Source: JAFAXD01 sp051985675
GTDB lineage: Bacteria; Pseudomonadota; Alphaproteobacteria; Rhizobiales; Xanthobacteraceae
Direction of reading: 5' to 3'
DNA: 64,000 nt
NCBI GenBank assembly: GCA_051985675.1
Contig: JBPYFJ010000099.1
Span: 1 to 64,000, forward strand
The translations under genes were made by a program, and so were the position numbers. Under the pieces are notes generated by a model. It saw only the letters and a list, made by a program, of their open reading frames with translations, was not told the DNA's origin and ran no database searches. Below are positions 49,843-58,374 of the stretch, piece after piece (positions within the stretch are counted from its first letter, which is position 1; each line of letters opens with the position of its first letter).

Positions 49843-51177
49843 GTGGCCCAAACAATTGAAGGTTTCGTCGGCACGTCTTTGGATGAAGCAAAGATCTCGC
49901 CGCTCCATATTCGCGTCATTGCGCTGATTGCTGCAGGATATTTCTTCGATGTCATCGACCTGATCGTCCTGGGTTCGCTGATCCCGGACATGGTCCAATC
50001 CAAGTTTGCGACCGCGGCAGAGGCTGGCCTGGTCGGAAGTGCGACCGTAATTGGAATGTTCATCGGGGCCGCTGGACAGGGCCAGTTCAGCGACCGGTGG
50101 GGCCGCAAGTCGGTTTATCAATTCAATCTGCTGCTGTTTGGGATCTTCACCATCCTGGGTGCGCTCGCGCCGACGGTATTCTGGCTCGGGGTCGCGCGCT
50201 TCATCGCGGGCGTCGGTCTCGGCGCCGAGCAGCCGCTGGCCTTCGCGTATGCGGGGGAGTACTCGCCCAAGCTCATTCGCGGACGCATCCTGGCGATCGT
50301 GCATTTCATCGGCGGCGCATGCGTGTGGCCGATCGCGGCGTTGTTCACGCTGGCGTTCCGCGACAGCATCGGCTGGCGCGGGGTGTGGATCGTCATCGGC
50401 ATCGGCGCGCTCATCGTCTGGCTGTTCCGCTTCACGCTGCCGGAATCGCCGCGCTATCTCGCAACTCACGGCCGCGGCAAGGACGCGCTCGACGTACTCG
50501 CGCGGCTGGGGATTCCCGGACCAAAGGAGCCGCTCAGCACCGACGCCGCGAGCGACACCAAGAGCGATCCGTTCGCGGTCGTGTTCAGCAAGTTTCCGGT
50601 CCGGGTGATCGCCGGCATGATCTGTTTCTCGGCGTTCTTCGGGGTCGCGATCGGACTCGGCACCTGGCTCCCCAACATCATGAACGCCAAGGGCTTTACC
50701 ATCACCAAGTCGCTCACCTACACGTTCGGCATGACGCTCGCGGTACCGTGCGCGAGTTTATTCATGATGTATGCGCTCGACCGCTACGGCCGCAAAATCA
50801 CCTCGGTCTGCGCGTTCGTGGCAGCCGGGCTGATGGCGATCGTGTTTGCCAATGCGGCGACCGACCTGCAGCTGCTGATCGCCGGCTTCGTCATGATCTT
50901 CTTCATTCAGGTTGCCGGCAACTCGATGCAGATTTTCGCGTCCGAGGTGTTCCCCACCAACGCGCGCGCATCGGGATTTGGCTGGGCTGCGGGCGTTGGC
51001 CGGCTCGCCACCGCCGGCATCATCCCGGCGATCCTGTGGATTCAGAATGGCTGGGGGCTGACGGCGGTGTTCGCAACGCTCGCTGTGGTGTTGCTGATCG
51101 CAGCGGCGTCGGTCACTCAGCTGGGGCCCGAGGCCAAGCGGCTCGGGCTCGATGAGGTGGCTCCGCCGACGGGATAG
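49843..51177 (+). CDS. MFS transporter (aromatic acid/sugar-type)
   Basis: 444 residues, 12 helices, GTG start with ribosome site GGGGAGGATACC. MFS signature GQFSDRWGRKSV between helices 2 and 3 and the repeat in the second half (YALDRYGRKITS). RFIAGVGLGAEQPLAFAYAGEYSP and LRSPRYL-type PESPRYL after helix 6 place it in the sugar-porter/aromatic acid symporter groups. Proton-driven uptake of an organic acid is the likely role. Monocistronic. Confidence 0.88.
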   Translation: MAQTIEGFVGTSLDEAKISPLHIRVIALIAAGYFFDVIDLIVLGSLIPDMVQSKFATAAEAGLVGSATVIGMFIGAAGQGQFSDRWGRKSVYQFNLLLFGIFTILGALAPTVFWLGVARFIAGVGLGAEQPLAFAYAGEYSPKLIRGRILAIVHFIGGACVWPIAALFTLAFRDSIGWRGVWIVIGIGALIVWLFRFTLPESPRYLATHGRGKDALDVLARLGIPGPKEPLSTDAASDTKSDPFAVVFSKFPVRVIAGMICFSAFFGVAIGLGTWLPNIMNAKGFTITKSLTYTFGMTLAVPCASLFMMYALDRYGRKITSVCAFVAAGLMAIVFANAATDLQLLIAGFVMIFFIQVAGNSMQIFASEVFPTNARASGFGWAAGVGRLATAGIIPAILWIQNGWGLTAVFATLAVVLLIAAASVTQLGPEAKRLGLDEVAPPTG

Positions 51178-51194
51178 ACGCCGCCCCGACAGGT

Positions 51195-51818
51195 TCACGC
51201 CGCAGCGAGCGTGCCGGCGAGTTCCGTAACCCGTGCCTTGCCGGTCGCGAGCGCCTTGTCGGCTGCCTCCGGACCGAGCGCCGTGCCCTCCACACGGATG
51301 ACCTCGACGTCGGTCATGCCGAGGAAACCGAGCACCGCCTTGAGCCACGGCAGCTGGAAGTCGAATGCCGACATCTCGCCCGAATAGATCCCGCCGGTCG
51401 CCGCGACGATGAACACACGCTTGCCGGTCGCGAGCCCCTTGGGGCCGCCCTCGCCGTAGCGGAACGTACGGCCCGCGCGCGCTATGTAATCGATCCAGCT
51501 CTTGAGCGTCGAAGTCACGCTGAAATTCACCATCGCGGCCGCGATCACCACGATATCCGCCGCCAGGAGTTCGTCCACGAGCGCATCGGAGCGCGCCAGA
51601 ATGGCCCGCTGGCGCTCGTTGCCCGGTCCCTGCACGGCGCGCGTCGCCTCGACGAAATCCTGATCGATGTGCGGCAGCGGCTCGCGCCCGAGGTCGCGTA
51701 CTGTCACGGTCGCGGCCGGATTGGTCCGGCGCAGCTCGTCGACGAACCGCTGCGCCGTTTGGCTGGAGTAGGATGCATCCCCGCGCGGGCTGCTGGTCAC
51801 ATAGAGAATGTTGCTCAT
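51195..51818 (-). CDS. azoR: FMN-dependent NADH-azoreductase AzoR
   Basis: 207 residues. Flavodoxin-like fold with the N-terminal FMN loop TSSPRGDASYSSQTAQRF, the segment AAMVNFSVTSTLKSWIDYI (classic PMYNFSVPSQLKAWID), and VFIVAATGGIY. Homodimeric cytoplasmic quinone/azo reductase that uses NADH. Ribosome site GAGGAGCAACC. Second gene of a small unit divergent from tetR, and probably repressed by it. Confidence 0.92.
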   Translation of the reverse strand: MSNILYVTSSPRGDASYSSQTAQRFVDELRRTNPAATVTVRDLGREPLPHIDQDFVEATRAVQGPGNERQRAILARSDALVDELLAADIVVIAAAMVNFSVTSTLKSWIDYIARAGRTFRYGEGGPKGLATGKRVFIVAATGGIYSGEMSAFDFQLPWLKAVLGFLGMTDVEVIRVEGTALGPEAADKALATGKARVTELAGTLAAA

Positions 51819-51863
51819 GGTTGCTCCTCGTTGGTCATGGGCGTGCGATGGACGGGGCGCGCG

Positions 51864-52157
51864 TCAGCTGGCGCGCGCGACCTCTTGGGCGGAGGTGTTG
51901 TCGTTGGCGGGCGCAAACGCGCGCGCGCGCGCGGCAGAGACCGAAACGGTCCGTTCGCGCGAAGCCCCCAGACGTGGCCAATCCGCTCCGACCGTGAGGA
52001 GCGAGAGCCATTGCAAGGGGCCGATGATTTGGAACTGCTCGAACACCATATCCATGGCGGGCGAGCGTGCGCCCCCCAGTGCAAGCGTGAGACCGAGCCC
52101 GACCGTCAGTCGCAGCAAGTAGATGAGTGCGCGTGTGAGGGCGAAGCGGCGGTTCAT
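51864..52157 (-). CDS. Small hypothetical membrane-associated protein
   Basis: 97 residues with one hydrophobic helix (ALIYLLRLTVGLGLTLALGG) and a second weaker one (MVFEQFQIIGPLQWLSLLTVG), then a polar tail ending in APANDN-type sequence. It looks like the first part of a DoxX-like protein, but the similarity is weak. It sits 45 bases before azoR on the same strand and downstream of the double operator, so it is likely the first gene of the TetR-controlled unit. Family not established. Confidence 0.5.
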   Translation of the reverse strand: MNRRFALTRALIYLLRLTVGLGLTLALGGARSPAMDMVFEQFQIIGPLQWLSLLTVGADWPRLGASRERTVSVSAARARAFAPANDNTSAQEVARAS

Positions 52158-52218
52158 GGCGTTAACCGTGGGTCTTGCGGGTCTGAGAAAGAGGCGTGAC
52201 ATTCTGCTCGACTTGTGG

Positions 52219-52257
52219 TACTGACCGGTAACGCACATATAGATACTGACCGGTAAC
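52219..52257. promoter_or_regulatory. Double TetR operator
   Basis: TACTGACCGGTAAC occurs twice, at 52219-52232 and 52244-52257, 25 bases apart and identical. Each holds the symmetric core T-N-ACCGGT-N-A, suited to a dimeric TetR protein. The first copy lies between a TTGTGG and a CATATA that make a plausible promoter for tetR. The pair sits between tetR and the divergent azoR unit and can control both. Confidence 0.75.
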
Positions 52258-52279
52258 ACCCGTGTCAAGGGGACGGCCC

Positions 52280-52888
52280 ATGAGCACCGCAAAAACTGCT
52301 TTAGTCATTGAAAAAGATGATCGAATCCCACCGCGGGAGCGCATTCTGGCGGCGGCGGCCGACCTTTTTTATCGTCACGGCATCCGTGCCGTCGGGGTCG
52401 AAGGGATCGCCGAGGCCGCCGGTACGAACAAGATGACGCTCTACCGCCATTTTGAATCAAAGGACGAGCTCGTAGCCGAATACCTGCGTCGCCTAGCGGC
52501 TGAAGCCGACGCCGCCTGGGATCGGCGGGCGGCCGAGTATCCGGGCGACCCGCGCGCGCAGTTGCGCGCCTGGTTCAAGGACATGGCCGGCCACGTCGGC
52601 GCGTCGAACGACCGGGGCTGCGCGCTTGCGAATGCCGCCGTCGAGCTGCCCGAGCACGAGCACCCGGCACGGCGGGTCATCCAGGCGTTCAAGAACGCGC
52701 AGCGCGAACGGCTGATCGAGCTGTGCACGGCTGCCGGCCTTACCGAGCCCGAGATGCTGGCTGACGAACTCTTTCTGCTGCTCGAAGGCGCGCGCGTCAG
52801 CGTGCAGTGCATGGGCCGTGACGGGCTGAGCGCCCGTCTCGAGCGCATGGGCGAAGCGATGATCGCCGCGCATCAGCCGCGCGGCTGA
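52280..52888 (+). CDS. TetR-family transcriptional repressor
   Basis: 202 residues. N-terminal helix-turn-helix RILAAAADLFYRHGIRAVGVEGIAEAAGTNKMTLYRHFESKDELVAEYL is textbook TetR. The ligand domain (about 75-200) resembles TetR_C regulators of quinone/azo reductases and efflux (GCALANAAVELPEHEHPARRVI). ATG at 52280 with GGGGACGGCCC ribosome site. Divergent from azoR, with a double operator in between, so it probably represses azoR and itself until a quinone or aromatic compound binds. Confidence 0.92.
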   Translation: MSTAKTALVIEKDDRIPPRERILAAAADLFYRHGIRAVGVEGIAEAAGTNKMTLYRHFESKDELVAEYLRRLAAEADAAWDRRAAEYPGDPRAQLRAWFKDMAGHVGASNDRGCALANAAVELPEHEHPARRVIQAFKNAQRERLIELCTAAGLTEPEMLADELFLLLEGARVSVQCMGRDGLSARLERMGEAMIAAHQPRG

Positions 52889-54234
52889 TCGGGCGACTGC
52901 GCGAGCCGGCTATCGACGTCGGCCGCAAGGCGGTCCAGCGCGTCAGACACATCGACCTCGTAAGCGAGCTTCGGCTCGAGCACGCGCAGCGTCTCGGGCA
53001 GACGCGCGAGCTCGCGCGCCGCGTGCGCGCGGCTGTCGGCGAGCGTCGGCGACGGCGCGATGCGCCGGCCCGCGCGCATGACCGGCGCGAGCAGCGGCTC
53101 GCCGGGGTGAGCGTCGATCTCAAGCGACACCAGATCCCGCTGCATGCGGCCATCAGGCCCGTAGCTGCGCCAGACCTGCTTGCGGCCCGGCCACGTCGCC
53201 TTGCCGGTCGAACGCTTGCGGCGCGCGATGCCGGCGTATTCCTGCAGCTTGTAGGCGCAGTCGAGCGCCGGGACGTCGGCTGACGTCGTCAGCGCGGTCC
53301 CAAGCCCGAAGCCGGTAAACGGCGCGCCGGCGGCCAGCAGGTCCGCCACGTCACTTTCATCAAGCCCGCCGCTCGCGAAAATTCCGATCTCGGGAAATCC
53401 ACCCCGATCCAGAATGGCGCGCACCGCCTTGGCCTGGGCGATCAGCTCGCCACTGTCGATACGCACCGAGCGGATGGTGATGCCGCGCGCGGCGAGCCGC
53501 GGTGCCAATGCGACAACCTTGTGGGCGGCCGCGAGCGTATCGTAGGTATCGATCAGCAGCGTCAAGTTGTTGGGCCGCGCGATTGCGAACGCTTCGAACG
53601 CGGCCGTCTCGTAATCGCAAGCCTCGATGAACGAGTGCGCCATCGTCCCAAACGATGGGATCCCGTAGAGCTTCTCGGCCAGGACAGTCGCGGTGCCGGC
53701 AAAACCCGCGAGGTAGCTCGCGCGCGCCGCCATCACGCCGGCCTCGCCGCCGTGGGCGCGGCGCAGCCCGAAATCGACCAGCAGCTTGCCGGGCGCGGCC
53801 AGCACGGCGCGGGCCGCTTTCGACGCGATCAGCGTCTGGTAGTGCAGGATGTTGATCAGCCGGGTCTCGACGAGCTGTGCCTGCGGCAGCGGCGCGGTCA
53901 CTCGCAGGACCGGTTCATTGGGGAAGACCGCGGTTCCCTCCGCAATCGCATGGACGTCGCCGGTGAAGCGCAACTGTGCGAGATAATCGATGAGGCCCGC
54001 GCTGAAGCGCCCGGTCCGCTTGAGCCACTCGATATCTTCGGGGGAGAAGCGAAGGTTTTCCAGATAATCGAGCGCCTGTTCGAGACCGGCCCCCAGCAGA
54101 AACCCGCGGCGGGCGGGGAGCCGGCGGAAAAAGAATTCGAACACCGCGGTCTCGGTCTGACCGTTAGCGAGGTAGGCTTCCAGCATGTTGAGCTGGTAGA
54201 GGTCGGTCAGCAGCGGGCTCGCGAGCGGGTCCAT
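52873..54234 (-). CDS. pncB: Nicotinate phosphoribosyltransferase
   Basis: 453 residues. The start MDPLASPLLTDLYQLNMLEAY and the barrel segments FEFFFRRLPARRGFLLGAGLEQAL, GTMAHSFIEACDYETAAFEAFA (region of the catalytic phospho-histidine), IRSVRIDSGELIAQA and GLGTALTTSADVPAL match the family. It converts nicotinate and PRPP to NaMN in the NAD salvage pathway, cytoplasmic. Its 3' end overlaps the convergent tetR gene by 16 bases. The longer open frame upstream belongs to the neighbouring peptidase in another frame and is not used. Confidence 0.93.
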   Translation of the reverse strand: MDPLASPLLTDLYQLNMLEAYLANGQTETAVFEFFFRRLPARRGFLLGAGLEQALDYLENLRFSPEDIEWLKRTGRFSAGLIDYLAQLRFTGDVHAIAEGTAVFPNEPVLRVTAPLPQAQLVETRLINILHYQTLIASKAARAVLAAPGKLLVDFGLRRAHGGEAGVMAARASYLAGFAGTATVLAEKLYGIPSFGTMAHSFIEACDYETAAFEAFAIARPNNLTLLIDTYDTLAAAHKVVALAPRLAARGITIRSVRIDSGELIAQAKAVRAILDRGGFPEIGIFASGGLDESDVADLLAAGAPFTGFGLGTALTTSADVPALDCAYKLQEYAGIARRKRSTGKATWPGRKQVWRSYGPDGRMQRDLVSLEIDAHPGEPLLAPVMRAGRRIAPSPTLADSRAHAARELARLPETLRVLEPKLAYEVDVSDALDRLAADVDSRLAQSPDQPRG

Positions 54235-54244
54235 GACAGGCCGA

Positions 54245-55498
54245 TCAGATTGTGCTGCCGCAAATCTCGGCCGCCGCCCGCGCCACGATCTTGGTGGCGG
54301 CGCGCAGATCGGAAAGGCGCAGGTTCTCGTCCGCGTTATGCGCGTTGGCTTCGATGAGCGTGCGCGGACCAGCGCCGTAAAGCACGCTCGGAATGCCGCG
54401 CGCCGCGTAATGACGGGCGTCGGTGTAGAGCGGAACGCCGTTGACCGGCACCTCGACGCCGAGGATTGCGCCCGCCGACCGGCCAAGTGCCTTGGCGAGC
54501 CGCTCCCAGCCCGGCTGCGGCACCAGCGGGGCGGCGAGCAGGATTTGTTTGATCTCGACCCGTGTACCCGGATCCGCGGCCGCGGCACCCGCGATCAGCG
54601 CCCGCAAACCGGCTTCGACCTCAGCCGGATTCTCTTCCGGAATCATGCGCCGGTCGAGCCTGAAGGTCACACGGTCCGGCACCACGTTGGTGTTGATGCC
54701 CCCACCGATCAGCCCGACGTTCAGGGTCGGGGACGTGATGCCGGCAACCCGTGAACGCACGGCGCTCAACGCCGGCCGGCTCGCGTAGAGCGCCTGCAGA
54801 ATGCCGGTCGCGGCCGCGAGCGCGTCGATGCCGGTGTGCGGCATCGCCGCGTGCGCCTGCTTGCCGGTCACGGTGACTTCGAGGTGCAGACAGCCGTTGT
54901 GCGCGTTCACGATCGCGTAGGAAAAGCCTGCCGCAATCACGAAGTCCGGCCTGGTGAGGCTCTGGTCGAGCAGGAACTTCGGTCCGATCTCACCGCCCGC
55001 CTCCTCGTCGTAGGTGAAGTGCAGCTCGATGGTGCCGGCAAGCTCCGCCCCGGCTTGCGCAGCGTGTTTGAGGGCGAGCAATGCGAACGCGTAGGTCGCA
55101 AAATCGGATTTCGAGACCGCGACCCCGCGTCCGAACATGACCGGCCCGTGCGGCCCGTCCGTGATCTCGGCCCCGTAGGGGTCGTGCGTCCACCCGAGCC
55201 CTGGCGGCACCACATCGCCATGCGCGTTGAGCGCAAGTGTCGGCCCGTCGCCGAAGCGATGGCGCACGACCAGGTTGGTGGCGCTGATCATGCCGTGCGC
55301 CTGCGCGAGCTTCGGCGGCACCGCATGCGCTTCAACGGCAAAGCCGAACTCGTCGAGCAGCGTCCTGGCGCGCGCGGCATGCGGTGCGCAGTCGCCCGGC
55401 GGATTGTCGCTCGCGACTTTCACGAGCTCGGCCAGAAACGCGGTCTCGCACGTGAACTCGCGATCGACAAACGCCGAGATCTGATCGGGAAGATTCAT
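54245..55498 (-). CDS. M20 family metallopeptidase/amidohydrolase (ArgE/DapE-like)
   Basis: 417 residues. Zinc motif NAHGDVVP (H93, D95), then GRGVAVSKSDFATY in the place of the usual GRGxxDMKG (D132 a candidate bridging ligand), and HFTYDEEAGGE (E165/E166). The dimerisation domain and a terminal catalytic histidine (NAHNADENLRL) follow. Hydrolyses an N-acyl or carbamoyl compound in the cytoplasm. It lies 10 bases upstream of pncB and downstream of the allantoate-type amidohydrolase, so a role in ureide or nicotinamide-related nitrogen metabolism is possible but unproven. GGGGCAGCA ribosome site at 55498. Confidence 0.85.
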   Translation of the reverse strand: MNLPDQISAFVDREFTCETAFLAELVKVASDNPPGDCAPHAARARTLLDEFGFAVEAHAVPPKLAQAHGMISATNLVVRHRFGDGPTLALNAHGDVVPPGLGWTHDPYGAEITDGPHGPVMFGRGVAVSKSDFATYAFALLALKHAAQAGAELAGTIELHFTYDEEAGGEIGPKFLLDQSLTRPDFVIAAGFSYAIVNAHNGCLHLEVTVTGKQAHAAMPHTGIDALAAATGILQALYASRPALSAVRSRVAGITSPTLNVGLIGGGINTNVVPDRVTFRLDRRMIPEENPAEVEAGLRALIAGAAAADPGTRVEIKQILLAAPLVPQPGWERLAKALGRSAGAILGVEVPVNGVPLYTDARHYAARGIPSVLYGAGPRTLIEANAHNADENLRLSDLRAATKIVARAAAEICGSTI

Positions 55499-55666
55499 TG
55501 CTGCCCCGGGTACGGGATCTGTCGTTCCTACCATCACGGTGGAGACCGAACCACAGCGTCATTGGCCGCCCGCCGCGCGGGCAGCCCGTTTCGGAGGACG
55601 ATCAATCAGGCGAAAGCAAAATGGGCACGCACGATGTTGATACCGGCACAAGCCCAGATATTGTGC

Positions 55667-55705
55667 ATCATCGATGCCTCCCTTGTGGAAGTGGGCATCG
55701 ATGAT
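55667..55705. repeat. Stem-loop 1 with GATGCC / GGCATC arms
   Basis: ATCATCGATGCC at 55667-55678 pairs perfectly with GGCATCGATGAT at 55694-55705 across 15 bases. Part of a 260-base intergenic region between two minus-strand amidohydrolase genes. May be a transcript end for the upstream gene, a processing site or an RNA regulator. Confidence 0.6.
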
Positions 55706-55744
55706 CAAACCAGCGATAAAAACAGCGTTTCTTCAATACGTTGT

Positions 55745-55781
55745 CATGGATGCCCGGAATCGCTCAAAATGGGCATCCATG
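55745..55781. repeat. Stem-loop 2 with GATGCCC / GGGCATC arms
   Basis: CATGGATGCCC at 55745-55755 pairs with GGGCATCCATG at 55771-55781. Loop of 15 bases, the same as stem-loop 1, and both share the GATGCC(C) motif, so they look like two copies of one design. It lies 18 bases from the stop of the gene at 55799 on its downstream side and could act as a terminator, although there is no T tract. Confidence 0.6.
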
Positions 55782-55798
55782 GTGGCGTTTGAAGCGCC

Positions 55799-57034
55799 TC
55801 AGTAGGCCTCGAGCACGTCGAGCAGAACGCGTGCCCCGAGGTCGGCATCCTCCGCCGTGATGCTCTCGCGCGGCGAGTGGCTGACGCCACCGTTGCCGCA
55901 TCGCACGAACAGCATGCCGGTCTCGGTGATCGGACCGAAGCTCACCGCGTCATGGCCGGCGCCGCTCGGCAGAAAGCGGGGCTTCACCCCGAGACGGCCG
56001 ATCGCCTGCGCGAATAGCGCCTGCACCCGCGGCGAGCACGCGACCGCGCCCGTGCGCTGGGTCTCGCGAATGTCGATCGTCACGCCGCGCCGCTCCGCGA
56101 TGGCGGCGATCTCGGCGCGCACGTCGGCAACCGCCGCATCGCGCGTCGCATCGTCGGCGGCGCGAATGTCGAGCGAGAGCTCGCAGCGGCCGGGGATCAC
56201 GTTGGTGGCGCCGCCCGGTACCTGCATTTTTCCGACGGTGCCGACGAGCGTTGCCACGCCGGTGCAGCGCCGCTCGACCGCGAGCACGATTTCGGCGGCA
56301 CCGGCAGCGGCGTCATGGCGCAATCCCATCGGCACGGTGCCGGCATGACCGGCCTGTCCGGTGACCGTCACCACGAACCGGCAACCTCCGGCGATCGCCG
56401 TGACGATACCGAGCGGCAGGCCTTCCTGAAGCAGCACCGGCCCCTGCTCGATGTGGACCTCAAGATAGCCCGCCAGATCCTCGCGCCGGCGCGCCAGCGA
56501 GGAAATTGCGTCCGGGTCGAAGCCGGACGTCGCGATGGCTTCGGCGAGCGAGACGCCGGCCTCATCGCGCCGCGCGAGGAGTGAGCGGTCGAACGAGCCC
56601 GCGACCGCAGTGCTGCCGATGTAGGACGCGGAGTAGCGAAGCCCCTCCTCTTCCGAGAACGCAATCAGCTCGATCGCAAATGGAAGCCGCCGGCCGGTGC
56701 GGTTGAGATGCTCAATCACCACGAGCCCGGTCAAAATTCCCAGGCGGCCGTCGTATTTGCCGGCGTCGACCACCGTGTCGTAGTGCGAACCCACCAGCAG
56801 GGTCCTGGCGGCCGGCCCGGCGGCCGCCGCATAGCGGCCGACCACATTGGCGACGCCATCGATCTCAACCGCCATGCCGGCATGCCGCATCCATTGCGCG
56901 AGCGCGTTCGCGGTCGCGCGGTGCGCCGGCGTCAGATAAGTGCAGGCGAGCGCGCCGGTGAGCTCGGAGTGGACCGCAAGCCGGTCGGCCAATTCGAGGA
57001 TGCGGGGACCGAACGTTAGTTCGCCTGCCGACAC
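55799..57034 (-). CDS. Zn-dependent amidohydrolase of the AllC/hydantoinase-carbamoylase family
   Basis: 411 residues from a GTG at 57034 with a very strong GGGGAGTAGGGAC ribosome site; an ATG at 57097 is in frame but less likely. Zinc motif GSHYDTV (H84, D86), bridging D95 in GKYDG, E129/E130 in FSEEEGLRY, then HIEQGPVL, GQAGHAGTVPMGLRHDAA and a terminal GGVSHSPRE histidine. These fit allantoate amidohydrolase or N-carbamoyl amino acid hydrolase. Divergent from puuD with the urate genes beyond it, so allantoate is the probable substrate. It would release ammonia and ureidoglycine from allantoate. The gene symbol allC would be an assumption. Confidence 0.85.
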   Translation of the reverse strand: MSAGELTFGPRILELADRLAVHSELTGALACTYLTPAHRATANALAQWMRHAGMAVEIDGVANVVGRYAAAAGPAARTLLVGSHYDTVVDAGKYDGRLGILTGLVVIEHLNRTGRRLPFAIELIAFSEEEGLRYSASYIGSTAVAGSFDRSLLARRDEAGVSLAEAIATSGFDPDAISSLARRREDLAGYLEVHIEQGPVLLQEGLPLGIVTAIAGGCRFVVTVTGQAGHAGTVPMGLRHDAAAGAAEIVLAVERRCTGVATLVGTVGKMQVPGGATNVIPGRCELSLDIRAADDATRDAAVADVRAEIAAIAERRGVTIDIRETQRTGAVACSPRVQALFAQAIGRLGVKPRFLPSGAGHDAVSFGPITETGMLFVRCGNGGVSHSPRESITAEDADLGARVLLDVLEAY

Positions 57035-57138
57035 GTCCCTACTCCCCGGCAGGGCGCGCGCCCCGCGTGCTTGAACAGCCCGGTACCGGTCTGCCATGTT
57101 GGCGCAGGCGTGGCCGGCCGCCGCGCAGGAGGATCAAC

Positions 57139-58374
57139 GTGGACGTCGTGCTCACCGAATGGCTGAGCGTCATGCTTCGCTGGCTCCACGTGATTGCCGG
57201 CATCGCCTGGATCGGCAGCTCGTTCTATTTCATCCATCTCGACCTGAGCCTGAAGTCGAACCTGGCCCTGCCCGAAGGGGTCAAGGGCGAGGCCTGGCAG
57301 GTCCACGGCGGCGGCTTCTACCACATGGTGAAGTATCTGGTCGCCCCCGCCCGCATGCCCGACAAGCTGACCTGGTTCAAGTGGGAAGCCTACACCACCT
57401 GGCTCTCCGGCTTCGCGCTGCTGGTGCTGGTCTATTATTTCGGCGCCGATCTCTACCTGATCGACAAGAACGTGATGGACCTGACCGCCCCGACGGCGGC
57501 GCTGATTGCCTTTGTGAGCCTCGCGGTGTCCTGGCTGGCCTATGAGGCGCTGTGCCGCTCTCCGCTCGGCAAGCATGAAGGCGGGCTCGCGCTCGTCGGC
57601 TACGTGTTCCTGGTGGCGCTGACCTACGCATTCACCAAAGTATTCTCCGGTCGCGGCGCGTTCACCCAGATCGGCGCCCTGATCGGCACCATCATGGTTG
57701 CCAACGTATTCGCCATCATCATTCCGAACCAGAAGAAGGTCGTTGCCGATCTGATCGCCGGACGCACGCCCGACCCGGCGCTCGGCGATCAGGGCAAGCA
57801 GCGCTCGGTGCACAACAATTATCTCACGCTGCCGGTCGTATTTTTGATGATCAGCAACCACTATCCGCTGCTGTACGCGACCCGCTACAACTGGGTGATC
57901 GTCGCAATCGTGTTGGCAATCGGGCCCGCCATCCGGCACTACTACAACATGCGCCATGAGGGCAAAAAGGAGCCGCTGTGGCCATGGGCGGTCGCCGCAC
58001 TCGGGCTGCTCGCGATCGCATGGCTCGCGCTTAACGGTGACCCTTGGATCAAGACCAGCACCCTCGCGCCGTCACCGTCGTTCAAGACCGCGGAAGAGAT
58101 CGTCCTGTCCCGCTGCAGCATGTGCCATTCCGACGAGCCGGTGTGGGCCGGCATCACCGCGCCCCCGCACGACGTGCGGCTCGACAATGCCGATGAGATC
58201 ACGCGGCACGGGCGGCTGATCGAGATCTGGGCCGTGCGCTCGCGCGCCATGCCGCCGGGCAACGTCACCGAAATGACCGATCAGGAGCGCGCGACGCTCG
58301 CGGCGTGGCGCGCGGAGGTAGCGCCGCCGCTGCTGCGATGCCCGTCGTTTTTGTGCCTGGACGGGGGGCCATGA
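57139..58374 (+). CDS. puuD: Membrane urate hydroxylase PuuD with C-terminal cytochrome c
   Basis: 411 residues, GTG start with perfect AGGAGG ribosome site eight bases upstream. About eight helices. The N-terminal half has MLRWLHVIAGIAWIGSSFYFIHLD, then HGGGFYHMVKY, which carry conserved histidines of the urate oxidase part. The C-terminal cytochrome c domain has RCSMCH (C326, C329, H330). It oxidises urate to 5-hydroxyisourate and passes electrons to a cytochrome rather than making peroxide. It is the first gene of puuD-puuE-uraDH and overlaps puuE by four bases. Confidence 0.93.
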   Translation: MDVVLTEWLSVMLRWLHVIAGIAWIGSSFYFIHLDLSLKSNLALPEGVKGEAWQVHGGGFYHMVKYLVAPARMPDKLTWFKWEAYTTWLSGFALLVLVYYFGADLYLIDKNVMDLTAPTAALIAFVSLAVSWLAYEALCRSPLGKHEGGLALVGYVFLVALTYAFTKVFSGRGAFTQIGALIGTIMVANVFAIIIPNQKKVVADLIAGRTPDPALGDQGKQRSVHNNYLTLPVVFLMISNHYPLLYATRYNWVIVAIVLAIGPAIRHYYNMRHEGKKEPLWPWAVAALGLLAIAWLALNGDPWIKTSTLAPSPSFKTAEEIVLSRCSMCHSDEPVWAGITAPPHDVRLDNADEITRHGRLIEIWAVRSRAMPPGNVTEMTDQERATLAAWRAEVAPPLLRCPSFLCLDGGP

